Assembly (NCBI GenBank): GCA_934456365.1
Contig: CAKSHC010000007.1
Coordinates: 27,783 to 91,782 of the forward strand
From: an uncultured Eubacteriales bacterium
GTDB lineage: Bacteria; Bacillota; Clostridia; Oscillospirales; UMGS1783
Direction: 5' to 3'
Length of the DNA: 64,000 nt
Shown: positions 32,174-40,151 of the stretch, piece by piece
Numbering within the stretch: the first letter of the stretch is position 1
Layout: the number at the start of each line of letters is the position of its first letter
Notes under the pieces: generated by a model
The model's input: the letters and a program-made list of their open reading frames with translations, nothing else
Database searches by the model: none
Told to the model about the DNA's origin: nothing
Program-made: the position numbers and the translations under genes

Positions 32174-33442
32174 ATGTTTGAGGATTATGTGAAGATCCGC
32201 GTGAAGGCCGGAAACGGCGGGGACGGGTGCGTGTCCTTCCTGCGCGAAAAATACAAGCCCTCGGGCGGCCCGGACGGCGGGCGCGGCGGCAACGGGGGGG
32301 ATGTGGTGTTTGTGGCCGATCCCCACACCAACACGCTGGTGGATTTTCGCTTCAAGCGCAAGTTTGCGGCGGAAAACGGCGAGCCGGGCGGTGCGCGCAA
32401 CTGCACCGGAAAAAGCGGCGAGCCGCTTGTGATCCGGGTGCCGCGGGGCACGGTGGTGCGCGAGGCCGAGAGCGGCCGGGTGATGGCTGACTTGTCGGGA
32501 GTGGATCGCTTTGTGGTGGCCCACGGCGGCAAGGGCGGCTGGGGCAACGCCAGCTTTGCCAATTCGGTGCGCCAGGCGCCGCGCTTTTCCAAGGCGGGGC
32601 GGCCGGGCGAGGAATTTGAGCTGATCCTGGAGCTCAAGCTCATTGCCGACGTGGGGCTGGTGGCCATGCCCAACGCCGGGAAATCGACCCTTCTTTCGCA
32701 GATCACCGCCGCCCGGCCCAAGATCGCCAACTACCCCTTTACCACCCTGACGCCGAATCTGGGCGTTGTGCGGGTGGCGGAGGAGGAATCCTTTGTGGTG
32801 GCCGATATTCCCGGGCTGATCGAGGGGGCGAGCGAAGGCGTGGGGCTGGGGATCTATTTCCTGCGCCATGTGGAGCGCTGCCGCCTGCTGGTGCACATGG
32901 TGGATATCGCCTGCACCGAGGGGCGCGACCCGATCGAGGATTTCGAGAAGATCAACGAGGAGCTGGCCCGCTACAGCGAAAAGCTGGCGGGAAAGAAGCA
33001 GATCGTGGTGGGCAACAAGGCCGACGCGGTGTTCGACGAGGAGCCTGCGGCGCGTTTTCGCGCCTACTGCGCCGCGCGCGGGCTGGACTACTGCGAGATC
33101 TCGGCGGCGACCGGGAAGGGTGTGAAGGAGCTGATTTCGCTTCTGTGGCGCGAGCTGCAGGACGAGCCGGAGATCGAGGTTTTCGAGGCCGATTATGTGC
33201 CGCCCGAGGTGGAGGATCAGAGCCATACGGTGACGGTGCGCCACGACGGGGAGATCTACTTCGTGGAGGGCAAATGGCTGATTCCGGTCATCAACGCCAC
33301 CAACTTCGACGACAACGAATCCATCTCCTATTTTGAGCACACGCTGACCGATGCGGGGGTTTACAACCGTCTGCGCGAGGCCGGGATTCAGGACGGAGAC
33401 ACCGTGAATATCTACGGTGTGGAATTTGATTATACCGAATGA
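32174..33442 (+). CDS. obg: Obg GTPase (CgtA)
   Basis: Ribosome-assembly and stress GTPase, 422 residues. In order: Gly-rich Obg fold (YVKIRVKAGNGGDGCVSFLREKYKPSGGPDGG), G domain, C-terminal OCT domain ending NIYGVEFDYTE. G1 reads AMPNAGKSTLL, with Ala164 where most Obg proteins have Gly; Ala is allowed in the general [AG]xxxxGK[ST] pattern. G3 DIPGLIEGASEG and G4 NKAD are intact. SD AAGGAG. It follows rplU-prp-rpmA as usual but lies just behind a strong terminator. Confidence 0.97.
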   Translation: MFEDYVKIRVKAGNGGDGCVSFLREKYKPSGGPDGGRGGNGGDVVFVADPHTNTLVDFRFKRKFAAENGEPGGARNCTGKSGEPLVIRVPRGTVVREAESGRVMADLSGVDRFVVAHGGKGGWGNASFANSVRQAPRFSKAGRPGEEFELILELKLIADVGLVAMPNAGKSTLLSQITAARPKIANYPFTTLTPNLGVVRVAEEESFVVADIPGLIEGASEGVGLGIYFLRHVERCRLLVHMVDIACTEGRDPIEDFEKINEELARYSEKLAGKKQIVVGNKADAVFDEEPAARFRAYCAARGLDYCEISAATGKGVKELISLLWRELQDEPEIEVFEADYVPPEVEDQSHTVTVRHDGEIYFVEGKWLIPVINATNFDDNESISYFEHTLTDAGVYNRLREAGIQDGDTVNIYGVEFDYTE

Positions 33443-33547
33443 GGAACCGCGCCTCATGCTCCGCTTTGTTTCCCTGTTTTGTGAGGGCCATTTCGCGGCC
33501 ACCGCGGCGGCTTTTGCGCGAAAGCAGAGTCGGAAACGGGAAAAGAA

Positions 33548-33580
33548 AAGCGATTGTCCTTTTGGGCAATCGCTTGTTTT
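33548..33580 (+). terminator. Terminator of obg
   Basis: AAGCGATTG(T)CC / GGCAATCGCTT stem with one bulged T, followed by GTTTTCC. The 100 bases before it carry no convincing gene. Confidence 0.75.
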
Positions 33581-33655
33581 CCGAAGGGTGGCTTGTCAGA
33601 CGGCTCCTTGTCTTTGAGTGAAATAAGGATAGAATCAGAAAAAAGGGGAGAGGAC

Positions 33656-34507
33656 ATGGGAAAAATCTGCGATCTGCACACGCATTCCCTTTGTTCCGAC
33701 GGGACTCTCGCCCCGGCGGCGCTGGCGGCGCAGGCGGCCGAGCTGGGGCTGGGGGCGGTTGCTCTGACCGACCACAACACCACGGCGGGGCTGCGGGACT
33801 TTTTGGCGGCCGGGCAGCCGGGCGGGCCGGAGCTGGTGGCGGGGTGCGAGCTGACGACCGAATGGCAGGGGCGGGAGCTGCACCTGCTGGGGCTTTTTCT
33901 GCGTCCGGGGGTCTGGGACGCGGTGGAGGATCGGGTGCTGGTTTTTCGCCGGGCCAAGGAGGAGAGCAACCGAAGCCTGTGCGCGGCTTTGACGGCGGCG
34001 GGACTGCCGGTGGACTATGGGGCTTTGTGGTCGTCGGTGAGGGGCGGCTCGATCAACCGGGCGAATGTGGCGGCTTTTATGAAGGCGAGGGGGATGGTTT
34101 CTTCGATCAACGAGGCCTTTGTGCGCTATCTGGAGCCGGGACTGGGGTTTTACGAGCCGCCCGCGCGGCCGGACGCTTTGGAAACGGCGGCTTTTCTGCG
34201 GGGGCTGGGAGCGGTTCCCGTTTTGGCGCATCCTTTTCTGCATTTGGATGAGGAGGATCTGGAGGAATTTCTGCCGCAGGCTCGGGAGCGGGGGCTATGC
34301 GGGATGGAGGTTTTTTATCCGCGCTTCACGGCGGAGCAGACGGCGCTGGCGCAGGAGCTTTGCCGGCGGTTCGGGATTTTGCCGAGCGGGGGCTCGGATT
34401 TCCACGGGAAAAACAAGCCGGACATCGCTCTGGGCCGGGGGCGCGGGGAGCTTTTCGTGCCGATGGAATTTTACGAAGGATTGAAAGAAAAAGCGCAGTC
34501 AATTTGA
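33656..34507 (+). CDS. PHP-domain phosphoesterase (TrpH/COG0613-like)
   Basis: 283 residues. Metal-binding PHP motifs: CDLHTHSLCSDGTL, ALTDHNTTAG, GCELTTEWQGRELHLLG, PVLAHPFLH and GGSDFHGKNKPDIALG. Relatives hydrolyse 3'-phosphates of pAp or act as 5'-3' oligonucleotidases; the specific substrate here is unknown. I chose ATG 33656 because GGGGAGAGG lies just upstream and the PHP fold starts at residue 4. The stop codon is inside a terminator shared with the convergent AraC gene. Confidence 0.9.
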   Translation: MGKICDLHTHSLCSDGTLAPAALAAQAAELGLGAVALTDHNTTAGLRDFLAAGQPGGPELVAGCELTTEWQGRELHLLGLFLRPGVWDAVEDRVLVFRRAKEESNRSLCAALTAAGLPVDYGALWSSVRGGSINRANVAAFMKARGMVSSINEAFVRYLEPGLGFYEPPARPDALETAAFLRGLGAVPVLAHPFLHLDEEDLEEFLPQARERGLCGMEVFYPRFTAEQTALAQELCRRFGILPSGGSDFHGKNKPDIALGRGRGELFVPMEFYEGLKEKAQSI

Positions 34508-34520
34508 CTGCGCTTTTTGC
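34487..34520. terminator. Bidirectional terminator containing both convergent stop codons
   Basis: AAAAAGCGCAGTCA / TGACTGCGCTTTTT with an A/T loop. The PHP stop and the AraC stop both fall inside it, and the two coding regions overlap by 9 bases. Confidence 0.9.
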
Positions 34521-35284
34521 TGTTCGGCCCAGGCGCGGGGGGAGAGGCCGGTGGATTTTTTGAAGGCGCGGCTGAAATAGGCGGGGTCGGAGAAGCCGGC
34601 GCGTTCGGCGATCTCGGCGACGGAGAATTCGGAGGACGAAAGCAGCTCGCGGGCGTAGGTGAGCCGGGCGCGGCGCAGCGTTTCCGAGGGGGAGAGGCCG
34701 GTGGTGCGAAGAAAGAGGCGGCGCAGGTAGGTGACGCTGATGCCGCAGGCGGCGGCGAGGGTTTCGTCGGTCAGGTCGGGGGAGGTATAGCCTTCCGCGA
34801 TGGCGGTCAGAGCGGGGGCGATGCGGGCCTTGAGGGGGCCGCCCGCGTAGGCGGCGGCCTGTTCGGCCTTTAAGGCGGCGAGGATTTTATACACGTCGCC
34901 AAGCGCGCTTTCGCGGTAGCCGGGGCGTTTGGTTTTCCAGCTCTGCACAACCGACTGAAAGCGGGCGAGGGTGGGCTCGGGGTCGCGCAGGTGAACGCGG
35001 AAGGGGCCGGTATCCGGCGCGGCGGCGAGGCGGAAGTTAACGGCATAAACGAAGTCGCGTGCGGTGGGGCGGGTGAAGTCGACGGTATAGGAGGAGCCTT
35101 GGGGGAGGAAGACGCAGTCGCCCGGGCCGGCGGTCAGCGCGGCGCCGGTGGAAAAGCGGTAAACGCACTCACCGGAAATGGTGAGGGCGAGGCCGTGGGC
35201 CGGGCGGTTGGGGTGGAGGCGCTCGCCCGTCCCGAAGGGGACGTGGATGGCGAGCAGGATCTCGGTGAGAAGAAAATCGGGCAT
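34499..35284 (-). CDS. AraC family transcriptional regulator
   Basis: 261 residues. An N-terminal cupin-like sensor (ALTISGECVYRFSTGAALTAGPGDCVFLPQGSSYTVDF) is followed by a C-terminal double helix-turn-helix (LAAACGISVTYLRRLFLRTTGLSPSETLRRARL; SVAEIAERAGFSDPAYFSRAFKKSTGLSPRAW). ATG at 35284 with GGGAGG upstream. It is divergent from the glycyl radical enzyme operon across about 120 bases, so it probably senses that enzyme's substrate and activates the operon. The ligand is unknown. Confidence 0.93.
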   Translation of the reverse strand: MPDFLLTEILLAIHVPFGTGERLHPNRPAHGLALTISGECVYRFSTGAALTAGPGDCVFLPQGSSYTVDFTRPTARDFVYAVNFRLAAAPDTGPFRVHLRDPEPTLARFQSVVQSWKTKRPGYRESALGDVYKILAALKAEQAAAYAGGPLKARIAPALTAIAEGYTSPDLTDETLAAACGISVTYLRRLFLRTTGLSPSETLRRARLTYARELLSSSEFSVAEIAERAGFSDPAYFSRAFKKSTGLSPRAWAEQQKAQSN

Positions 35285-35308
35285 GGCAAAGGCCTCCCTT
35301 CTGAAAAA

Positions 35309-35338
35309 AGGATAGCACATTTGTGTCGGATTCGTCAA
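35309..35338 (-). promoter_or_regulatory. Promoter of the AraC gene
   Basis: Minus strand TTGACG (35338-35333), 18-base spacer, TATCCT (35314-35309). Confidence 0.6.
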
Positions 35339-35347
35339 GAAGGAATG

Positions 35348-35385
35348 GAAAATGCATTTCAAAAATGCGGATAAAATCGTATGAT
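35348..35385 (+). promoter_or_regulatory. Promoter and candidate AraC site of the glycyl radical enzyme operon
   Basis: A weak -35 TTTCAA (35357-35362), 17-base spacer, TATGAT (35380-35385). Around the -35 lie two AAAATGC direct repeats 13 bases apart (35349-35355, 35362-35368) and an inverted GCATTT/AAATGC. A poor -35 overlapped by repeats is typical of activator-dependent promoters. Confidence 0.5.
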
Positions 35386-35409
35386 AAAGAAAAAAGGGAG
35401 GGTTGGATG

Positions 35410-37656
35410 ATGCAACTGATTGAAGAGCAGGATCGTTTTTATCTGGAAAACAAATATCATCGGACCGACGAGCCCTTCAACCCGTATTTCCGCCGGGCTT
35501 ACCACGGGATCGGCTATGCGCCCGAAACGGGCAAAAGCGAGGAGGAGATCCTGGCAGGGCTGCGGGAGCTGGAGCCCGAGCTTGCGGGGCTGGCGCATCC
35601 GGTGGCGCGGGCGCGGGCGATCGCCTACGTTTTGCAAAACGAGCGGCTTTACCCGGCCGAGCACGACTGGTTCGTGGGGCTGGATTCCTTGGATCGGCTG
35701 GCCGACAGCGTGACCAAAACGCTGTGGGAAGCGCAGGCGAACGAAAAGCGGGATCCGGAGCTTTTTCGGCTTTCGGAGCTCTTCAACCGCGCGGGCGCGG
35801 TGGACAACTGGGTGGACTACGATCATGTGGTGCCGGACTGGGAATCCCTTTTATCCCTGGGCTTTGGCGGGATCCGGGAGCGGGCCGCCTCCTATCGCCG
35901 CCGCCGGGAACAGGCAGGAGAGCTGACCGACGCCCAGGCCGCCTTTTTTGAGGGGATCGATCTGGAATATGCGGCGGTTCTCGAGCTTCTGGAGCGGCTT
36001 TACCGCTTTGCGCTTTCCCAGCCGGGCGAGCGGGCGCAGCGGCAGGCGCGCTGTTTGCGGGCGCTGTGCGACGGGGCGCCGACCGACACCTACGAGGCCT
36101 TACAGCTGATGCTGATTTATTTTCTGGTTTCGGAATCGGTAGACAGCTTTCAGGTGCGCTCATTGGGCAACGGGCTGGACCGGTCGCTGCGGCGCTTCTG
36201 GGAGGGGGACCTTCGCGCGGGGCGGTATTCGCGCGAGCAGCTGCGGCAGTTTTTGGCGTATTTTCTAATGCAGTGGTCGGCCATCGGCAACTACTGGGGG
36301 CAGCCTTTTTATCTTGGGGGCACCAACCCGGACGGGACGACGCGCTGCTGCGGGCTGACCGACGAGATTCTGGATGTGTACGACCGGCTGGAGATCTACA
36401 ATCCGAAGATCCAGCTCAAGGTGGCGGCCAATATGCCGAAGGAGACTCTGCGCAAGGCTTTGGCGATGGTGCGCCGAAAGAATGCGGCGATCAATTTCTG
36501 CTGCGAGCCGGGGATGGTGCGGGCTGTGATGAGCTACGGCGCGACCGAAGAGGAAGCGCTGGATATGGATCTTCGCGGCTGCTACGAAACCGGGGTGCGG
36601 GCCAACGAGGCGGTTTTGGCCGACGCCTATGTGAACGCGGCAAAGGCGGTGGAATACGCTTTTTCCAACGGGTTTGACCGGCGCCTGGGCGAGCAGGTGG
36701 GGCCGCGCACGGGAGAGCTTGCGGAGTTTTCCTGCTTTGCGGATTTTTACCGGGCTTTTCTGGCGCAGTGGCGCTATCTGATCGAAACGGCGATGGCCAT
36801 CACGCGGGACGCGGATCGGTTTCTTTCCTTTGTCAATCCGTCGTCCCTTTACTCGGGCACGGTGGAGCAGTCCCTGCGCTGCGGGCGGGACGCCTACGAA
36901 AACGGGCTCAAGTTCAACAACACGGCCATTCTCTGCTGCGCCTTTGCCTCGGCGGTGGACAGCCTGCTGGCGGTGAAGGAATTCGTGTTTGAGAAAAAGG
37001 CGGTTTCTCTGCCCGAGCTCGATCGGGCGCTTTGCGCCGACTGGCAGGGCTATGAGGCGCTGCGGGCGGCGATCCGGAAGAGCGATTGCAAATACGGAAA
37101 CGGCAGCGCGCAGGCCGACCGGCTGGCCGCGGCCATGGCGCATTTCTTTACGGCGCTGGTGGATCTGAAGCCCAACGGCCGGAGCGGCGTTTATAAGGCG
37201 ATTCTGCACAGTGCGCGGATGTTCCTCAATCAGGGAAAGGTGACCGGAGCCTTGCCCGACGGGCGCAAAAGCGGCGAGGAGCTTTCGAAAAACGCCACGG
37301 CGGTGATCGGGGCGGACCGGCAGGGGCCGACGGCGCTGATCCGTTCGGCCGCGGCGCTTCATCCCTCGGATTTCTGCGAGGCCTTCAATTTGGATCTGGT
37401 TCTGCACCCCTCGGCGGTGGCCGGCGAGGAGGGGCTTTTGGTGATGGAAGGGCTTTTGATGACCTATCTGGAGCTCGGCGGGATGAGCCTGCAGTTCAAT
37501 CTTCTGGATTCCGCCGCTCTGCGCGACGCTCAGAAGCACCCCGAGCGCTATGCGAGCTTACAGGTGCGGGTGTGCGGCTGGAACGTTTTATGGAACGATC
37601 TGACAAAGGAGGAGCAGGATGCATACTTGGCCCGCAGCGAAGCCGCTGCCGAATGA
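35410..37656 (+). CDS. Glycyl radical enzyme of unassigned class (PFL-like)
   Basis: 748-residue oxygen-sensitive radical enzyme. The thiyl Cys and catalytic Glu are Cys391/Glu393 in DLRGCYETGVRANE, and the glycyl radical site is Gly723 in RVCGWNVLW, 26 residues from the C-terminus. The C-x-E pattern is that of dehydratase/lyase-type enzymes rather than pyruvate formate-lyase (CC). The radical loop departs from the usual RVxGYxxxF by having Trp. The substrate is not predictable by eye. ATG 35410 is 7 bases from GGAGG; ATG 35407 is an alternative. The activase gene overlaps its end by 38 bases. Confidence 0.9.
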   Translation: MQLIEEQDRFYLENKYHRTDEPFNPYFRRAYHGIGYAPETGKSEEEILAGLRELEPELAGLAHPVARARAIAYVLQNERLYPAEHDWFVGLDSLDRLADSVTKTLWEAQANEKRDPELFRLSELFNRAGAVDNWVDYDHVVPDWESLLSLGFGGIRERAASYRRRREQAGELTDAQAAFFEGIDLEYAAVLELLERLYRFALSQPGERAQRQARCLRALCDGAPTDTYEALQLMLIYFLVSESVDSFQVRSLGNGLDRSLRRFWEGDLRAGRYSREQLRQFLAYFLMQWSAIGNYWGQPFYLGGTNPDGTTRCCGLTDEILDVYDRLEIYNPKIQLKVAANMPKETLRKALAMVRRKNAAINFCCEPGMVRAVMSYGATEEEALDMDLRGCYETGVRANEAVLADAYVNAAKAVEYAFSNGFDRRLGEQVGPRTGELAEFSCFADFYRAFLAQWRYLIETAMAITRDADRFLSFVNPSSLYSGTVEQSLRCGRDAYENGLKFNNTAILCCAFASAVDSLLAVKEFVFEKKAVSLPELDRALCADWQGYEALRAAIRKSDCKYGNGSAQADRLAAAMAHFFTALVDLKPNGRSGVYKAILHSARMFLNQGKVTGALPDGRKSGEELSKNATAVIGADRQGPTALIRSAAALHPSDFCEAFNLDLVLHPSAVAGEEGLLVMEGLLMTYLELGGMSLQFNLLDSAALRDAQKHPERYASLQVRVCGWNVLWNDLTKEEQDAYLARSEAAAE

Positions 37657-38545
37657 AACGGGGATGGTGACGGCGATCAAGCGCTTTGCCGTCCACGACG
37701 GCGACGGCATCCGGACGACCGTTTTTCTCAAGGGCTGCTCGCTGCATTGCCTTTGGTGCCACAATCCGGAGGGGATTGCGCCGCACGCACAGCTTGCCTT
37801 TTTTGCGCGCAAGTGCCTCGGCTGCGGCGCCTGCGCGGCGGTTTGCCCGGCGGGGGCTTTGCGCCCGGGAGAGCGGGGGCCCGCATTGACCCGCGCGCTT
37901 TGCCGGGGCTGCGGCGCCTGCGAAAAGGCCTGCCCGACGGGAGCGCTGCGCCTTTACGGGCGGCTGTGGTCGGCGGATGAGGTGATGGCCGCCGTGCGGG
38001 AGGATAAATGCTTTTATGAACATTCCGGCGGCGGGGTAACTCTCTCGGGCGGCGAATGCCTTTGCCAGCCGGAGTTTGCGGCGGCGATTCTGGCGCGCTG
38101 CCGGGCGGAGGGGATCCGCACGGCGGTCGACACCTGCGGCCAGGTGGGCTGGGAGGCCTTTGAACGGGTTTTGCCGCTGACCGACAAATTCCTTTACGAC
38201 ATCAAGGCCATCGACAGCGCGCTGCACCGGCGGCTGACGGGGGCGGGCAACGAGCGGATTCTGGAAAATCTCCGGCGGCTGGAGGCGCGGGGCGCGGCGA
38301 TCGAGGTGCGCGTGCCCTTTGTGCCGGAGTGCAACGCCGGGGAGATGCCGGCGATCGGGGAATTTCTGCGGGGGTTCCGGTGCGTTTCGCGGGTGCGGGT
38401 TTTGCCCTACCACAATCTGGCGGCCTCCCGCTACGAGGCGCTGGGGCTGGAAAACACGCTGCCCGGTTCTCTGCCCGACGAGGCGGCGCTGGATCGGGCG
38501 CGCCGGGAGATCCGTCGGGGGATCGGAGAGATCCCGGTGGAATGA
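37619..38545 (+). CDS. Glycyl-radical enzyme activating enzyme (radical SAM)
   Basis: 308 residues. Radical SAM cluster CSLHCLWCHNPEG (Cys40, Cys44, Cys47) and an inserted pair of ferredoxin-like sites (CLGCGACAAVCPAG at 66-79; CRGCGACEKACPTG at 95-108), the layout of activases for non-PFL glycyl radical enzymes. Further motifs: FYEHSGGGVTLSGGECLCQPEF and VDTCGQV. It should install the radical on Gly723 of the upstream enzyme. The ATG lies inside the end of that gene behind AAAGGAGGAG, so the pair is co-transcribed and likely co-translated. Confidence 0.94.
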   Translation: MHTWPAAKPLPNETGMVTAIKRFAVHDGDGIRTTVFLKGCSLHCLWCHNPEGIAPHAQLAFFARKCLGCGACAAVCPAGALRPGERGPALTRALCRGCGACEKACPTGALRLYGRLWSADEVMAAVREDKCFYEHSGGGVTLSGGECLCQPEFAAAILARCRAEGIRTAVDTCGQVGWEAFERVLPLTDKFLYDIKAIDSALHRRLTGAGNERILENLRRLEARGAAIEVRVPFVPECNAGEMPAIGEFLRGFRCVSRVRVLPYHNLAASRYEALGLENTLPGSLPDEAALDRARREIRRGIGEIPVE

Positions 38546-38577
38546 AAAAAGGCGGGCTGCCATGCAGCCCGCCTTTG
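38545..38577. terminator. Terminator between the activase and the ECF S component gene
   Basis: AAAGGCGGGCTGC / GCAGCCCGCCTTT around CAT. The T-run is strong on the minus strand (TTTTTT) and weak on the plus strand. Confidence 0.85.
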
Positions 38578-38601
38578 ATCTGTCGAAAGGAGAGGAGGAT
38601 T

Positions 38602-39195
38602 TTATTTGCGTCTTGCCGCCCGCACGGCCTGGCCGATCGCGGTGGTCAGCACCGTGGAGGCCGCGGCCTCGATGAGGGCGTTGAAGGTGATGAAAAGGGC
38701 GAGGAAGGCGAGGATGGAGGTGGCGCCGTAGGCCTCGGTGAAGGTGGGGTTTTTCCAATAGAAGAGGAGGATGGAGCCGGTGAAGCCGACGGTGTTGCAC
38801 AAAGCGCCGATGAGCGAAACGACCGGCAGCGACCAGAGCCCTTTCGGGTCCCGCTTCGAGAAGGCCCGGAAAAGAAGCCCGGCCACAAGCCCCATCAGAA
38901 TGCGGGGGACGAGGCAGGAGAAGGCGGCGCCGAAGGGATTGATGTTGAAGATGGTGGTTCCGAAGGCCGAAATCCCGAAGCACTGGACAAAGCTTGTGAG
39001 ACCGAACATAAGCCCCAAAAATGCGCCGCCGGTGGGGCCTAAAAGATAGGCGCCGAGGAGCACGGGGATGAGCAGAAAGGTGATTTCAATGCCGCCTGCG
39101 CGCAGATACCCGATCGGGGTCAGGCTCATGACCCAGATGAGCGCGGTGAGGACGGCGAGATAGGTAAGACGGATCAGTTTTTCACGGTTTTTCAT
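38602..39195 (-). CDS. ECF transporter S component, probably for pantothenate (PanT-like)
   Basis: 197-residue membrane protein with about six helices. The N-terminus has the S-component character (REKLIRLTYLAVLTALIWVMSLTPIGYLRAGGIEITFLLIPVLLGAYLLGPTGGAFLGLMFGLTSF). It should bind a vitamin and work with a shared ECF energising module not seen here. It lies 41 bases after coaX, which phosphorylates pantothenate, so pantothenate is the best substrate guess. ATG 39195 with AGGAG upstream. Confidence 0.82.
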   Translation of the reverse strand: MKNREKLIRLTYLAVLTALIWVMSLTPIGYLRAGGIEITFLLIPVLLGAYLLGPTGGAFLGLMFGLTSFVQCFGISAFGTTIFNINPFGAAFSCLVPRILMGLVAGLLFRAFSKRDPKGLWSLPVVSLIGALCNTVGFTGSILLFYWKNPTFTEAYGATSILAFLALFITFNALIEAAASTVLTTAIGQAVRAARRK

Positions 39196-39236
39196 AACGA
39201 CTCCTGCTGCTGTTCCGAAAGGGATACAGCGCTTTT

Positions 39237-40001
39237 TTATTTTTGGTTGCGGGTGTAGAGGTTCAAAAGCCCTTTGAGCTGCAGCTCCGGGTCCAGACGG
39301 ATCTCGTGCCGGCAGTGGGGGATGATGAACTCGGACAGGCCGCCGGTGGCGACCGGGGTGAGAGGCGCGCCGATGCGCTCGGAGAACCGGTCGATCATGC
39401 CGTCGATCATGGAGGCGGTGCCGAACACCAGCCCGGAGCGCATGGCTTCGGCGGTGTTGGTTCCGATGATATCCTTCGGGGGATCGAGGCTGATGTCGGT
39501 CAGCTGAGCGGCGCCGCGGGAGAGCGCTTCGAGCGAGAGGCGCACACCGGGCAGAATGGCGCAGCCGCGGATGTTTTTCTTCTCGTCGATCAGGGTGATG
39601 GTGGAGGCTGTGCCGAGGTCGATGAGAAGGATGGGCAGGGGATACTGGGCGGCGGCGCCGACGGCGTCGGCCAGGATATCGCTGCCGAGCTGGGAGGGGT
39701 TGTCGATCGCGATGTTGAGCCCGGTTTTGACGCCAGGGGCGATGACAAGAGGAGCAATGCCGGTCACTGTTTGGATGGCGTTGCTCATGGCCCGGGTCAG
39801 GCTCGGGACGACCGAGGAGAGCACGGCCCCCTCGATCTCGGGGGCGAGGCGATGCAGCTCGAAAAGGCTTTTCAGATCGAGCGCGTATTCGTCGCACAGG
39901 CGGCTCTTATCGGTGTGAAACCGGGCGCTGAAGAGGGGCTTGTCCCCTTGGAAGAGGCCGATGACGATATTGCTGTTGCCGATATCAACGGTCAGAATCA
40001 T
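39237..40001 (-). CDS. coaX: Type III pantothenate kinase
   Basis: First step of coenzyme A synthesis. 254 residues of the ASKHA fold: MILTVDIGNSNIVIGLF (phosphate 1), GSDILADAVGAAAQYPLPILLIDLGTASTITLID (phosphate 2 with catalytic Asp), PGVRLSLEALSRGAAQL, and VATGGLSEFI (adenosine). The ATG at 40001 has AAGGAG at a rather long 10-base distance. The downstream S component suggests an uptake-plus-phosphorylation operon. Confidence 0.95.
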   Translation of the reverse strand: MILTVDIGNSNIVIGLFQGDKPLFSARFHTDKSRLCDEYALDLKSLFELHRLAPEIEGAVLSSVVPSLTRAMSNAIQTVTGIAPLVIAPGVKTGLNIAIDNPSQLGSDILADAVGAAAQYPLPILLIDLGTASTITLIDEKKNIRGCAILPGVRLSLEALSRGAAQLTDISLDPPKDIIGTNTAEAMRSGLVFGTASMIDGMIDRFSERIGAPLTPVATGGLSEFIIPHCRHEIRLDPELQLKGLLNLYTRNQK

Positions 40002-40042
40002 GGGGTGGACATCTCCTTTCGATGGGATGGGGCTTCGTTGGT

Positions 40043-40071
40043 ATTGTACTTTCTTTTTATAAAAAAAGCAA
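40043..40071 (-). promoter_or_regulatory. Promoter of coaX
   Basis: Minus strand TTGCTT (40071-40066), 17-base spacer, TACAAT (40048-40043); divergent from the murT promoter. Confidence 0.6.
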
Positions 40072-40089
40072 GAGCGGGCGGAGAAGTAT

Positions 40090-40118
40090 TTGACAAGAAA
40101 GGGGGAAAATACTATTAT
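40090..40118 (+). promoter_or_regulatory. Promoter of murT-gatD
   Basis: TTGACA (40090-40095), 17-base spacer, TATTAT (40113-40118). Confidence 0.85.
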
Positions 40119-40151
40119 AAAAGGTAGACTGAATCCGAAAGGTGAGAAACC

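Noticed and set aside
32663..32686. Defective G1 motif in Obg (Ala164 for Gly)
   Set aside because: Ala at this position is accepted in the general P-loop pattern and all other G motifs are intact.
33417..33621. Short frames between obg and the PHP gene
   Set aside because: They overlap the obg terminator, and neither has an SD or recognisable product.
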